Shown piece after piece: positions 42,586 to 49,789 of a stretch of DNA of 64,000 bases (its first letter is position 1; each line of letters begins with the position of its first letter). Source of the stretch: Mycobacterium kyogaense (GTDB lineage: Bacteria > Actinomycetota > Actinomycetes > Mycobacteriales > Mycobacteriaceae); assembly GCF_003254575.1 (NCBI RefSeq), contig NZ_QJUA01000032.1, positions 1-64,000 on the forward strand. The letters are read 5' to 3'. The notes beneath the pieces are model-generated. The model saw only the letters and a list, made by a program, of their open reading frames with translations, was not told the DNA's origin and did no database searches. Both the position numbers and the translations under genes were made by a program.

Positions 42586-44778
42586 ATGTCGCGCTACCTG
42601 TTCGCCCTCGGTGGGCTCAGCTTCCGCCGCCGCTGGCTCGTGCTCGGCACGTGGCTCGCTGTCCTGATCGGCGTGGCCGTCGCCTTCGTCGGATTCCGGG
42701 GCGAGCCGTCGGACAACTTCACGATCCCGGGCACCGAATCACAGCGGGCCGTCGAGCAACTGCAGCAGCGACTGCCGGTGCTCGCCGGTGCCCAGACGCA
42801 GATCACGTTCGCCGCGCCGCCGGGACGGACCCTCACCGATCCGACGATCGCGCCATCGATCGACCGGGCCGTGGCTTCCCTGGCCCGGGTTCCCGACATC
42901 GCGGCCGCCGCAGGTCCGACGCAGACCCGCCAGGTGGCTCCCGACGGCCAGGTGGGGTTGGGCACCGTCCAATGGCGAGCCCCCATCGGCGAGGTGACCG
43001 ACGCGTCACTCGACCAGCTCGAAGCGGCGATGAAGCCGGTCCAGGACGCGGGTGTCCGGGTCGAGTACGCCGGCAGCGTGTTCCCCGGATACAAGGTCGA
43101 CGTCCCACACCTGCCCGAGATCATCGGAATCGCGGCGGCGTTCCTGATCCTGCTGGTGACCTTCGGCGCCATCGTTGCCGCGGGGCTACCGATCCTCACG
43201 GCGAGCATCGGCGTCGGCATCGGCGCGCTGGGCATCTTCGTCGTCGCCGCGTTCGTCGACATGCCCTCGGCATCGCTGTCTTTGGCCCTGATGCTGGGCC
43301 TGTCGTGCGGCATCGACTACGCGCTGTTCATCCTCAACCGCTACCGCAACAACCTGCTGCTGCTGATGCCGCGCCAGGAAGCGGCCGCCCTGGCCGTCGG
43401 TACGGCGGGCGGATCGGTGGTGTTCGCGGCACTGACCGTCGTCATCGCACTCTGCGGCCTCGCCATCGTGGGCATCCCGTTCCTGACCTACATGGGCCTC
43501 GCGGCAGCGGTGTCCGTGCTGATCGCGATGCTGATCGCGCTGACCTTGCTGCCGGCCCTGTTCGGCTTCGCGGGCGGCAGAGTCGCGTCCTTCATCGAAC
43601 CCCCGCTGCAGCCCGGCCGTCCCAAGCAGGTCGCGCAGGTGGCGGCGTACACCCCGCACCGCACCCTCGGCGCCAGGTGGGCCCGGTTCGTCGTGCGGTT
43701 CCGCGCGCCGCTGCTGGTGGGTGGGGCGGCAGCGCTCGTCGTCATCGGCCTCCCGGCGCTCGGCCTGCACCTCGGCCTGCCCAGCGGAGCGTCACAGCCG
43801 GAGTCGAACACGTCCCGTCAGGCGTACGACCTGACGGCCGCACATCTGGGCCCCGGGTTCAACGGACCGCTTCTGGTGGTGGCGGATCTGACCCGGGCCA
43901 CCGATCCACGTGCGGCGCCCACGCTGGCAGCCAACCTCAGCCGAGAGGACGGCGTCGCGGTCGCCGCGCCTGCCGGCGGCGACGACCGGACCGCCGTCAT
44001 CCAGGTCATTCCGACCAGCGGCCCCAACGACACCGCGACCGCGGACCTGGTCACCACGATTCGCGCCGACCGCGACGAGATCGAAGGAAACACCGGGGCA
44101 ACCTTCCTCGTCGGCGGAAACACCGCGTCCAACATCGACACCTCGGCCAAGCTCTCGGCCGCACTGCCCGTGTTCTTGCTCGTGGTCGTCGGGTTGGCCT
44201 TCGTCCTGCTGACCATCGCGTTCCGCGCAGCACTGGTCCCGCTGACCTCCATCGCCGGATTCCTCCTCTCGGTGTTCGCGGCACTCGGCGTTCAGGTGGC
44301 AGTCTTCCAATGGGGTTGGGGTGCATCACTTCTCGGCATCACCCCGGGAGAGACGATCAGTTTCCTGCCCATCATCGTGCTGGCGATCATCTTCGGCCTC
44401 TCCAGCGACTACGAGGTCTTCGTGGTGTCGCGGATCAAGGAGCAGCTCGGACACGGTGACGACGCATCGACCGCGGTGCGGCACGGTGTGGGGTTGTCGG
44501 CACGGGTGGTGACGGCTGCCGCTCTGATCATGTTCGGCGTGTTCATCGCGTTCGTGGCGGGCAGTGATCCGATCATCAAGTCGGTGGGCCTCACCCTGGC
44601 CGTCGGCGTGTTCCTCGACGCGTTCGTCGTCCGACTCACCCTGATCCCGGCGGTGATGGCCATGCTGGGGGATCGAATGTGGAAGCACTCCGCGTGGTTC
44701 GACAGGTTCGTGCCGGACCTCGACATCGAAGGCACGGCGTTGGAGGCCAAGCACTCTCCGCCGGTCCCCGTGTCCTGA
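42586..44778 (+). CDS. MmpL/RND-superfamily membrane transporter
   Basis: A 730-residue MMPL-family protein. One helix at the N-terminus, an extracytoplasmic loop (about residues 40-170, with FTIPGTESQRAVEQLQQRLP), five helices, a second loop and six C-terminal helices give the usual twofold RND layout. The proton-relay region around LSCGIDYALFI and FGLSSDYEVF carries the DY pairs of the family. MmpL proteins export lipids, heme-related compounds or drugs; shorter YdfJ-like members such as this are less well understood. I chose ATG 42586 with CGGAGAG upstream. A bidirectional hairpin follows. Confidence 0.9.
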   Translation: MSRYLFALGGLSFRRRWLVLGTWLAVLIGVAVAFVGFRGEPSDNFTIPGTESQRAVEQLQQRLPVLAGAQTQITFAAPPGRTLTDPTIAPSIDRAVASLARVPDIAAAAGPTQTRQVAPDGQVGLGTVQWRAPIGEVTDASLDQLEAAMKPVQDAGVRVEYAGSVFPGYKVDVPHLPEIIGIAAAFLILLVTFGAIVAAGLPILTASIGVGIGALGIFVVAAFVDMPSASLSLALMLGLSCGIDYALFILNRYRNNLLLLMPRQEAAALAVGTAGGSVVFAALTVVIALCGLAIVGIPFLTYMGLAAAVSVLIAMLIALTLLPALFGFAGGRVASFIEPPLQPGRPKQVAQVAAYTPHRTLGARWARFVVRFRAPLLVGGAAALVVIGLPALGLHLGLPSGASQPESNTSRQAYDLTAAHLGPGFNGPLLVVADLTRATDPRAAPTLAANLSREDGVAVAAPAGGDDRTAVIQVIPTSGPNDTATADLVTTIRADRDEIEGNTGATFLVGGNTASNIDTSAKLSAALPVFLLVVVGLAFVLLTIAFRAALVPLTSIAGFLLSVFAALGVQVAVFQWGWGASLLGITPGETISFLPIIVLAIIFGLSSDYEVFVVSRIKEQLGHGDDASTAVRHGVGLSARVVTAAALIMFGVFIAFVAGSDPIIKSVGLTLAVGVFLDAFVVRLTLIPAVMAMLGDRMWKHSAWFDRFVPDLDIEGTALEAKHSPPVPVS

Positions 44779-44784
44779 CGCGAC

Positions 44785-44813
44785 GAAGCCCCGACCAGTC
44801 AGGTCGGGGCTTC
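44785..44813. terminator. bidirectional hairpin between convergent genes
   Basis: A perfect 12-base stem, GAAGCCCCGACC (44785-44796) with GGTCGGGGCTTC (44802-44813), has a five-base loop and lies between the MmpL and PE-PPE-type genes, which converge. It has no U-run, so it is of the I-shaped type that can serve both directions. Confidence 0.75.
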
Positions 44814-44824
44814 AGCCGGGTTCG

Positions 44825-45919
44825 TCACGCGTCGGCGCGCGCCGCCTTCCGTTCCTCACGCTGAGCTGCCCGGGCGGCCTTCGCCTGCGCACGGGCTTCC
44901 CGCTTGGCGGCCTTGACCTCCGCGCGGTGCGTTGCGCGCGCCTCACGTTGTGCGGCGGCATCTGCGCGGGGCGTGGGGTCTGCCTGTGGCTCCGGGGTGT
45001 CCACGACGGGCGGCGCCTCGACCGCCAACGATTTCACGGGCGAGGTGGTGACCTTGTCGTTGCGGCTGTAGCCCGCGTCGATCTTCGCTTTCAACGCAGC
45101 CTCCTGCGACTTCAGCTTCGGATTCAATTGCACCAGAGGCAAAGTGGCAGTGGGGACCAGGTAGTGGGTGGTCGTACCACCCTGCGCGTTGGTCTCGACG
45201 GTGATGTTCTTCGCCGGAACGGACGCGAGGCTCCCGTACATCACCGGCACGTGAACGACGATCGCCCCGGCCATCGCGTTCGCCACCGCCAGCGCGTTCC
45301 ACGGCCGGTCGGGGAAGTCTGCGAAACCGTCGTATTCGCCGGTGACGACGACGACGTCGTACGGCGTGACCGGTGCGGGCTGGTAGGTGTAATTGAGCTT
45401 GGAGCTGTACTTGGTGGAGTTCTTGATCAACTCCTGCCTGCTCGAGTCCTCGACCACGATGAACTCGATGTCGTCGGGATTCGGCAGCTGCCCGCTGGCG
45501 ACCATGTTCCGCATGACCTCGTTCACCACCAGCGAGCCTGCCGACAGTCCGACGACGGTGACCTTCTCACCGTTGATGACGTTGCCGTTCGCATCCCGGG
45601 ACAGCTGGGCGAGACCGGTGTTGATCGCGGCGGTGAGATTGGTGACGCCGATGTTGATGGAGTCACCGAGGTTCTTGTCCGTCTTGCCGGTGATCGGACC
45701 AGCCTGCGCGGGCCACGTGACGTTCACCCGTTTCTCGTTCTTGAACTGACCGCCCAGCAGCGGCGCCATCACGTTGTCGCCCATGGTGCCGGCGCCGATT
45801 CCGCCGATGATCAGCGCTGAGCTACTGGCCCAGGATGTCGCGGCGCCGGTGAGTGCGAGGGATGCGGAGGCAAACGCGATGCCGCATGTGAGGGAGGCTT
45901 TGCGGAAGATGGTGCTCAT
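44825..45919 (-). CDS. exported PE-PPE-domain serine hydrolase with basic coiled-coil tail
   Basis: A 364-residue protein. The signal peptide is about residues 1-31 (IAFASASLALTGAATSWA). The PE-PPE-type alpha/beta hydrolase domain begins SSALIIGGIGAGTMGDNVMA, with a GxSxG nucleophile, Ser126 in GLSAGS; the acid is probably in VVVVTGEYDGFADFPDRP. It lacks the PE or PPE N-terminal domain, as in stand-alone members from fast-growing mycobacteria. Residues from about 320 to the end form an Ala/Arg/Glu/Lys-rich charged helix that may bind the cell wall or nucleic acid. The AT-rich upstream region probably holds its promoter. Confidence 0.88.
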   Translation of the reverse strand: MSTIFRKASLTCGIAFASASLALTGAATSWASSSALIIGGIGAGTMGDNVMAPLLGGQFKNEKRVNVTWPAQAGPITGKTDKNLGDSINIGVTNLTAAINTGLAQLSRDANGNVINGEKVTVVGLSAGSLVVNEVMRNMVASGQLPNPDDIEFIVVEDSSRQELIKNSTKYSSKLNYTYQPAPVTPYDVVVVTGEYDGFADFPDRPWNALAVANAMAGAIVVHVPVMYGSLASVPAKNITVETNAQGGTTTHYLVPTATLPLVQLNPKLKSQEAALKAKIDAGYSRNDKVTTSPVKSLAVEAPPVVDTPEPQADPTPRADAAAQREARATHRAEVKAAKREARAQAKAARAAQREERKAARADA

Positions 45920-46221
45920 GAGGTTCCCCGGATCTACGTGATAAGTGTCGAAACGCCATCTCGTCGGCGTGACACGAGCGTAGAGCCGGAATCCGACTTT
46001 CCATCAGCAAATCAGAAAGTTTCCCATTATGGGTTATACAGTTACTTTAATTCTATCAATATTACCGCTTTGAACAGGTATTACACAGATTTATGCCGTC
46101 CTAAGCAATTCCGAAGAGTAGTCATTCAAGATCTCCAAGCATATTTCTTGCTTACGCAACAAGTGACCTGCAATTTTCCGGTACGGAGCGTGCCATTTTC
46201 TCTGCGACGCACCAGAGCCGC
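45920..46221. other. AT-rich intergenic island, no gene supported
   Basis: About 300 bases without a convincing gene. Bases 46021-46080 contain only 19 G or C of 60, and 46081-46140 contain 25 of 60, far below the surrounding DNA. An open frame crosses it on the plus strand (from 45938) but it has no recognisable domain and runs antisense through the DUF6480 gene. The most likely content is promoter and regulatory DNA for the PE-PPE-type gene, and possibly binding sites for an AT-preferring nucleoid protein such as Lsr2. Confidence 0.6.
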
Positions 46222-46455
46222 TCACAACTGGATGATCAACACGATTGCCACGACCGCGAAAATGACGGCGAAGAGAGCGACCGCAGCAATGCCGACGGCC
46301 GCGCGCGGATTCAAGTTCTTGCCCGCCGTCGGATCAGGGTTCTTGGTGGCCGACGTCTGGGCCGACTGCGGTGAGATCTCCCCCGGGGGGACACCCCCAG
46401 CGCGCTCCTCGCTGGGGGTGTCCATGGGGTCGGGATCAGGCAGCAACGCGGTCAC
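46222..46455 (-). CDS. DUF6480-type small membrane protein
   Basis: A 77-residue protein with the family's N-terminal DPDPMDTPSEERAGGVPPGE segment, a polar middle part, and one C-terminal transmembrane helix (about 54-76, VGIAAVALFAVIFAVVAIVL). Its start overlaps the stop of the coiled-coil gene (ATGA), so it ends the three-gene unit. Function unknown. Confidence 0.75.
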   Translation of the reverse strand: MTALLPDPDPMDTPSEERAGGVPPGEISPQSAQTSATKNPDPTAGKNLNPRAAVGIAAVALFAVIFAVVAIVLIIQL

Positions 46456-47117
46456 GACGAGTTTCCTTGTCGCGCTCGCTCACTGTCGCTGAGATCCTCC
46501 AACCTGTCTGCCCGGGCTCGCGCTCCCGTCGCAGCTCGGCGTTTGTCAGCCGCATCGTCGAGTTCCCGGTCAGCGACGTCGGTCACCGCCTTCTCGGCCG
46601 CCTTGCTCCGGTTCTGTGCGCTGCGCTTGGATTTCTCTGCTGCAGCGACGCTTTGGTCCGCCGACTCGGCGATCGCCCGCTTGGCCTCCGCTGTCCTTTC
46701 GGCAGCGTCTCGGGCGGCCTGACGCTTCTCTTGCTCTGCGTCCTCACGAGCGGACGCGACGCGCTGCGCCGCATCGTCACGTGCCTGTTGCGGTGCTGTC
46801 GCGGCCTTCTCGCGTTTCCGGGCCAGCTGATCCTGGGCCTGCTCTTTCTTCTGCTCGGCCAGCTCGTCGAGGCGCATCGCTTCGCCCAGCGCAGCAACGC
46901 GCTGAATGCGTGAGATCCCGCTCTCCTCGAGAGCGCTGTCCCTGAGCGCATTACCAGCGGCAGCATCGAGGGCTCCCACCGCACGTTCGTACATCAGCCG
47001 GCCCGGCGCCTCCTGGTCGACGAGGGGCAGGACTCGGTCCTCGACCATCTGTAACGGTGTTCGCGCAAGCCGGTATTGGAACCGCAGGATCGCGAAAGGC
47101 AGGTCGGAGAGTTTCAT
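46452..47117 (-). CDS. alanine/glutamate-rich coiled-coil protein (so-called IF2-like)
   Basis: A 221-residue protein with a short globular N-terminus (MKLSDLPFAILRFQYRLART) and a long charged helix (about residues 80-215) rich in Ala, Glu, Arg and Lys. Proteins of this kind in mycobacteria are often labelled IF2 family initiation factor, but there is no GTPase domain here; the resemblance is only in composition. It follows the CsbD-like gene by nine bases and is coupled to the DUF6480 gene. A structural or membrane-associated stress role is possible. Confidence 0.75.
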   Translation of the reverse strand: MKLSDLPFAILRFQYRLARTPLQMVEDRVLPLVDQEAPGRLMYERAVGALDAAAGNALRDSALEESGISRIQRVAALGEAMRLDELAEQKKEQAQDQLARKREKAATAPQQARDDAAQRVASAREDAEQEKRQAARDAAERTAEAKRAIAESADQSVAAAEKSKRSAQNRSKAAEKAVTDVADRELDDAADKRRAATGARARADRLEDLSDSERARQGNSS

Positions 47118-47126
47118 CAGGTCCTC

Positions 47127-47672
47127 CTAGGAATGGGGATCGGCGGACTCGGCGCGACGGCGCAACCTGTCGGCCTCGGCTTCGGCGCGCGCCGCGTCGG
47201 TCACCTCGCCGCGGTACTCATCGAGCGCCGCATCGTATTCGGACTGCGCCTCCGCAACCTGCTGGCGTTCCTGGGCAGACGCGCGCAGCGCCTCACTTTG
47301 CGCGTCGGCCTCGGCCTGGGTTTGCGCTCGGGCCGCGTCGCGGCGTCCCGCCTGCTCGGCAGCAGTCTGTTGCGCAGCTTCCTGGGCACGCACGGACGTT
47401 TTGGCCTCGGCCGCACGGACTTCCGCGGCTCGACGCTCCTGCGCACCCTCACGCTGGGCTTCTGCGGCCATGTCTCGCGCCTCGGCAGCTTCAGCGTCTG
47501 CTTCAGCGTCGACGCGACTGGCCTCACGGCGTTCCTTGGCCTCGGTCTGCTCGAGTTGGCCCTGCGCGGTCAACGAGTCGTTTCCCGTCACCGCCCCGGC
47601 CACTTCTTTGGCCTTGCCCTTCACGGAATCCACGAAGCTCTTCCGCGTCTGGGCGGCGTTGTCGTCGGTCAT
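47127..47672 (-). CDS. CsbD-like stress protein with long coiled-coil extension
   Basis: A 181-residue protein. The N-terminal 45 residues (SVKGKAKEVAGAVTGNDSLT, then AQGQLEQTEAKERRE) match the CsbD family, whose founder is a SigB-dependent general stress protein of Bacillus. The rest is an Ala/Glu/Arg/Gln-rich helix like that of the next gene. The ATG at 47672 has AAGGAGG six to twelve bases upstream and a SigF-like promoter at 47695-47719. SigF is the mycobacterial counterpart of SigB, so stress induction is likely. Confidence 0.8.
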   Translation of the reverse strand: MTDDNAAQTRKSFVDSVKGKAKEVAGAVTGNDSLTAQGQLEQTEAKERREASRVDAEADAEAAEARDMAAEAQREGAQERRAAEVRAAEAKTSVRAQEAAQQTAAEQAGRRDAARAQTQAEADAQSEALRASAQERQQVAEAQSEYDAALDEYRGEVTDAARAEAEADRLRRRAESADPHS

Positions 47673-47694
47673 CTGGCCTCCTTCAGGGAGGGGG

Positions 47695-47719
47695 CTACCC
47701 GGGCTGACCCGATCTACAC
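47695..47719 (-). promoter_or_regulatory. SigF-like promoter of the CsbD operon
   Basis: On the minus strand GTGT (47719-47716), 15 bases, then GGGTAG (47700-47695) matches the SigF pattern GTTT-N15-17-GGGTAT with one mismatch in each box. It lies in the 70-base gap between the kinase gene and the CsbD-like gene. Confidence 0.5.
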
Positions 47720-47742
47720 CGACGATTGCGCGGCGCGGATTC

Positions 47743-49503
47743 TCACTTCGTCGCGCCGTTGATGGCGGGGCGGTCGATCATGCCGCGCTCGACACCCCAC
47801 ATGTTCGCGATGGCCCGATACTCGCCGCTGTCCATCACGTGCTCGAGCGCCCGGCGCAGCGCCTCACCCAATGGGGAGTTCTTCTGCACCGGCCAGCCGT
47901 ACGGGGCCGAGTCGAACACGTCTCCGGCAGGCACCAGATCACCGCGGCTGAGCTTGATCGCGAACCCGGTGACCGGTGAGTCAGCCGACATCGCTTGCAC
48001 CTCGCCTTTGAGCAGTGCCGTGGTGACCTCGTCCTGACTGGTGAACACGACGATCTCCACCGGCGCCAGTCCCGCCGCTGTGCACTCGTTGCTCTTCCTG
48101 GGTAGCTCGTCGGTCTCTTGCAGAGTCCCCTGCGCCACACCGATTTTCAGTCCGCAGGCCGATGCCGGACCCAGTGAGGTGCCCGGTCGGCGCGCCCACT
48201 GCGTACCGGCGCGCAAATACGTCACGAAGTCGACCAGTTCTTCGCGATCGGCCGTGTCGGTCACCGATGAGGAGCCGATGTCGAACGAGCCGTCGACCAC
48301 TTTCGGCAGGATCGAATCGAACGGCGTATCACGGAAATCCGGCACCAAGCCCAGTACCCGGGTGACCGCCTTCGCCAGTTCCACGTCGAAACCCGTCAGC
48401 TGACCGTCGGTGTTCTTGAACTCCATCGGCGCATAGGGAACGTTGACGCCGATCACCAGCCGGCCCGTCTCGCGGATGTCAGCCGGTACGGCGGCAGCGA
48501 TCGACGCCACAGCGCCGTCGGGCAGCTTCTCCGGAGTCTCCGAGGTGCCACGCCACGGCGCCCACGTCCATAGTCCGGCCGCACCCGCCGCGAGAACGAC
48601 CACCGCGGCCGCCGCCGAGAGCGCCTTGACCGGTATCCGGCGTCGAGGCCGAGCCGCGTGCCGAGAGCCACGGCCGCCACGGGGCACCGGCGCAGTCATG
48701 GCGCGCCGCGCCGCGGCAGCCAGTTCGCCCGCACTCTGGTAACGCTTCTCCGGCTTCTTGGCCATGCCCTTCGCTATGACTTCATCGAACGCGGCCAACC
48801 GAGGATCCGTCGCCGACGGGCGCGGCAGCGGTGACACCATGTGGCCGGCGATCTGCTGTTCGAGGCTGTCGGCGGGATAGGGCCGCGAACCGGTCAGGCA
48901 CTCGTACAGCACGCAGGTCAGCGCGTAGATGTCGGATCGCCGGTCGACTTCGCCGCCCTCGAATCGCTCCGGCGCCATGTAGGCCAAGGTGCCCAGGGTG
49001 CTGCCCGCGGTGGTCAACCCGTGCTCCCCCGCTGTGCGGGCCAACCCGAAGTCGATCAGGTACACGAAATCGCCGCTGGTGATGAGGATGTTGGACGGTT
49101 TGATGTCGCGGTGGATCAGACCTGTCGCGTGGGCGGCATCGAGAGCCTCGGCGACCTGTTCGACGATGCTGACCGCGAACTCTGCACCGAGCGGCTTGTC
49201 GGTCTCCTCCAGCATCGTGCCGAGGTTGCGACCCTCGATCAGCCGCATGTCGAGGTAGAGGCGGCCGTCGATCTCACCGTATCCGTGGATCGGGACGACA
49301 TGCGGGTCGTTCAGCCCCGCAGCAGCCTGTGATTCCCGCCGGAAACGCTGCTGGAAGACGGTGTCGGCGGCCATGTGGTGGGGCAGGACCTTGAGGGCCA
49401 CCACACGATCGGTTCGCGTGTCGTAGGCCCGATAGACCTCACCCATGCCGCCCTGGCCGATGAGCTTCTCGAGTCGGTAGGGACCGAATGGTGTCGCATT
49501 CAC
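47743..49503 (-). CDS. receptor Ser/Thr kinase fused to a GlnH-like extracellular binding domain
   Basis: A 586-residue protein. The kinase domain (about 8-270) is complete: GQGGMGEVY (16-24), Lys38, HRDIKPSN (131-138), DFG (151-153), MAPERF. A basic linker and one transmembrane helix (about 293-315) lead to an outside domain (about 345-578) that is a family 3 solute-binding protein. Its features are RLVIGVNVPYAPMEFKNTDG, LTGFDVELAKAVTRVLGL, SFDIGSSSVTDTADREELVD and a late AMSADSPVTGFAIK. Two cysteines (ACGLKIG, NECTAAG) may pair. The layout suggests direct sensing of an amino acid or similar ligand by a kinase. It lies upstream of the CsbD, coiled-coil and DUF6480 genes, all on the same strand. 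Confidence 0.92.
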   Translation of the reverse strand: MNATPFGPYRLEKLIGQGGMGEVYRAYDTRTDRVVALKVLPHHMAADTVFQQRFRRESQAAAGLNDPHVVPIHGYGEIDGRLYLDMRLIEGRNLGTMLEETDKPLGAEFAVSIVEQVAEALDAAHATGLIHRDIKPSNILITSGDFVYLIDFGLARTAGEHGLTTAGSTLGTLAYMAPERFEGGEVDRRSDIYALTCVLYECLTGSRPYPADSLEQQIAGHMVSPLPRPSATDPRLAAFDEVIAKGMAKKPEKRYQSAGELAAAARRAMTAPVPRGGRGSRHAARPRRRIPVKALSAAAAVVVLAAGAAGLWTWAPWRGTSETPEKLPDGAVASIAAAVPADIRETGRLVIGVNVPYAPMEFKNTDGQLTGFDVELAKAVTRVLGLVPDFRDTPFDSILPKVVDGSFDIGSSSVTDTADREELVDFVTYLRAGTQWARRPGTSLGPASACGLKIGVAQGTLQETDELPRKSNECTAAGLAPVEIVVFTSQDEVTTALLKGEVQAMSADSPVTGFAIKLSRGDLVPAGDVFDSAPYGWPVQKNSPLGEALRRALEHVMDSGEYRAIANMWGVERGMIDRPAINGATK

Positions 49504-49717
49504 CGGTGTTCTCCTCGGCTGCGGCCAAACGGTCTGTCGAAACGATCGACATCAGGTTTGCCGGGGCTGCCCCGGCGCATGTCACGAACGTACGACCGGT
49601 TGCCCACATCGGACATCGCGGTCAAAACGTTCTACCACGGCACAGCAGCTGCTGCTTTTGTTGAGCGAAAAGCCGACGTCGGGCTGCACACCGCACTCTC
49701 GCCGCGACGATGTATCA

Positions 49718-49732
49718 ATGCTCGTTGAGCAT
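49718..49732. promoter_or_regulatory. palindromic operator candidate upstream of aldarate genes
   Basis: ATGCTC-GTT-GAGCAT is a perfect six-base inverted repeat, about 20 bases before the predicted -35 of the dehydrogenase gene. It could bind the IclR or LysR regulator of the island. A similar, imperfect element lies at 56131-56153. Confidence 0.5.
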
Positions 49733-49752
49733 CAATCGAGTGGTAAAGGGTC

Positions 49753-49782
49753 TTGGACAGGCATCGACGCGCCTCCTACCGT
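49753..49782 (+). promoter_or_regulatory. leaderless promoter candidate of the aldarate operon
   Basis: TTGGAC (49753-49758), 18 bases, then TACCGT (49777-49782), which fits TANNNT. The predicted transcript start coincides with the ATG at 49790, where no ribosome site is seen. The rest of 49504-49789 shows no gene. Confidence 0.45.
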
Positions 49783-49789
49783 TGACGTC

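Noticed and set aside
45938..46492. 184-residue plus-strand open frame crossing the AT-rich island
   Set aside because: No ribosome site or domain; its second half is antisense to the DUF6480 gene. The odd residue composition follows from the AT-rich DNA.
46452..47117. Label as translation initiation factor IF-2
   Set aside because: There is no GTP-binding domain; the similarity is only to the alanine/glutamate-rich helical region.
49658..49789. Upstream extension of the aldehyde dehydrogenase gene
   Set aside because: The region holds the palindrome and promoter candidate and its translation has no similarity to the family; ATG 49790 is the natural start.
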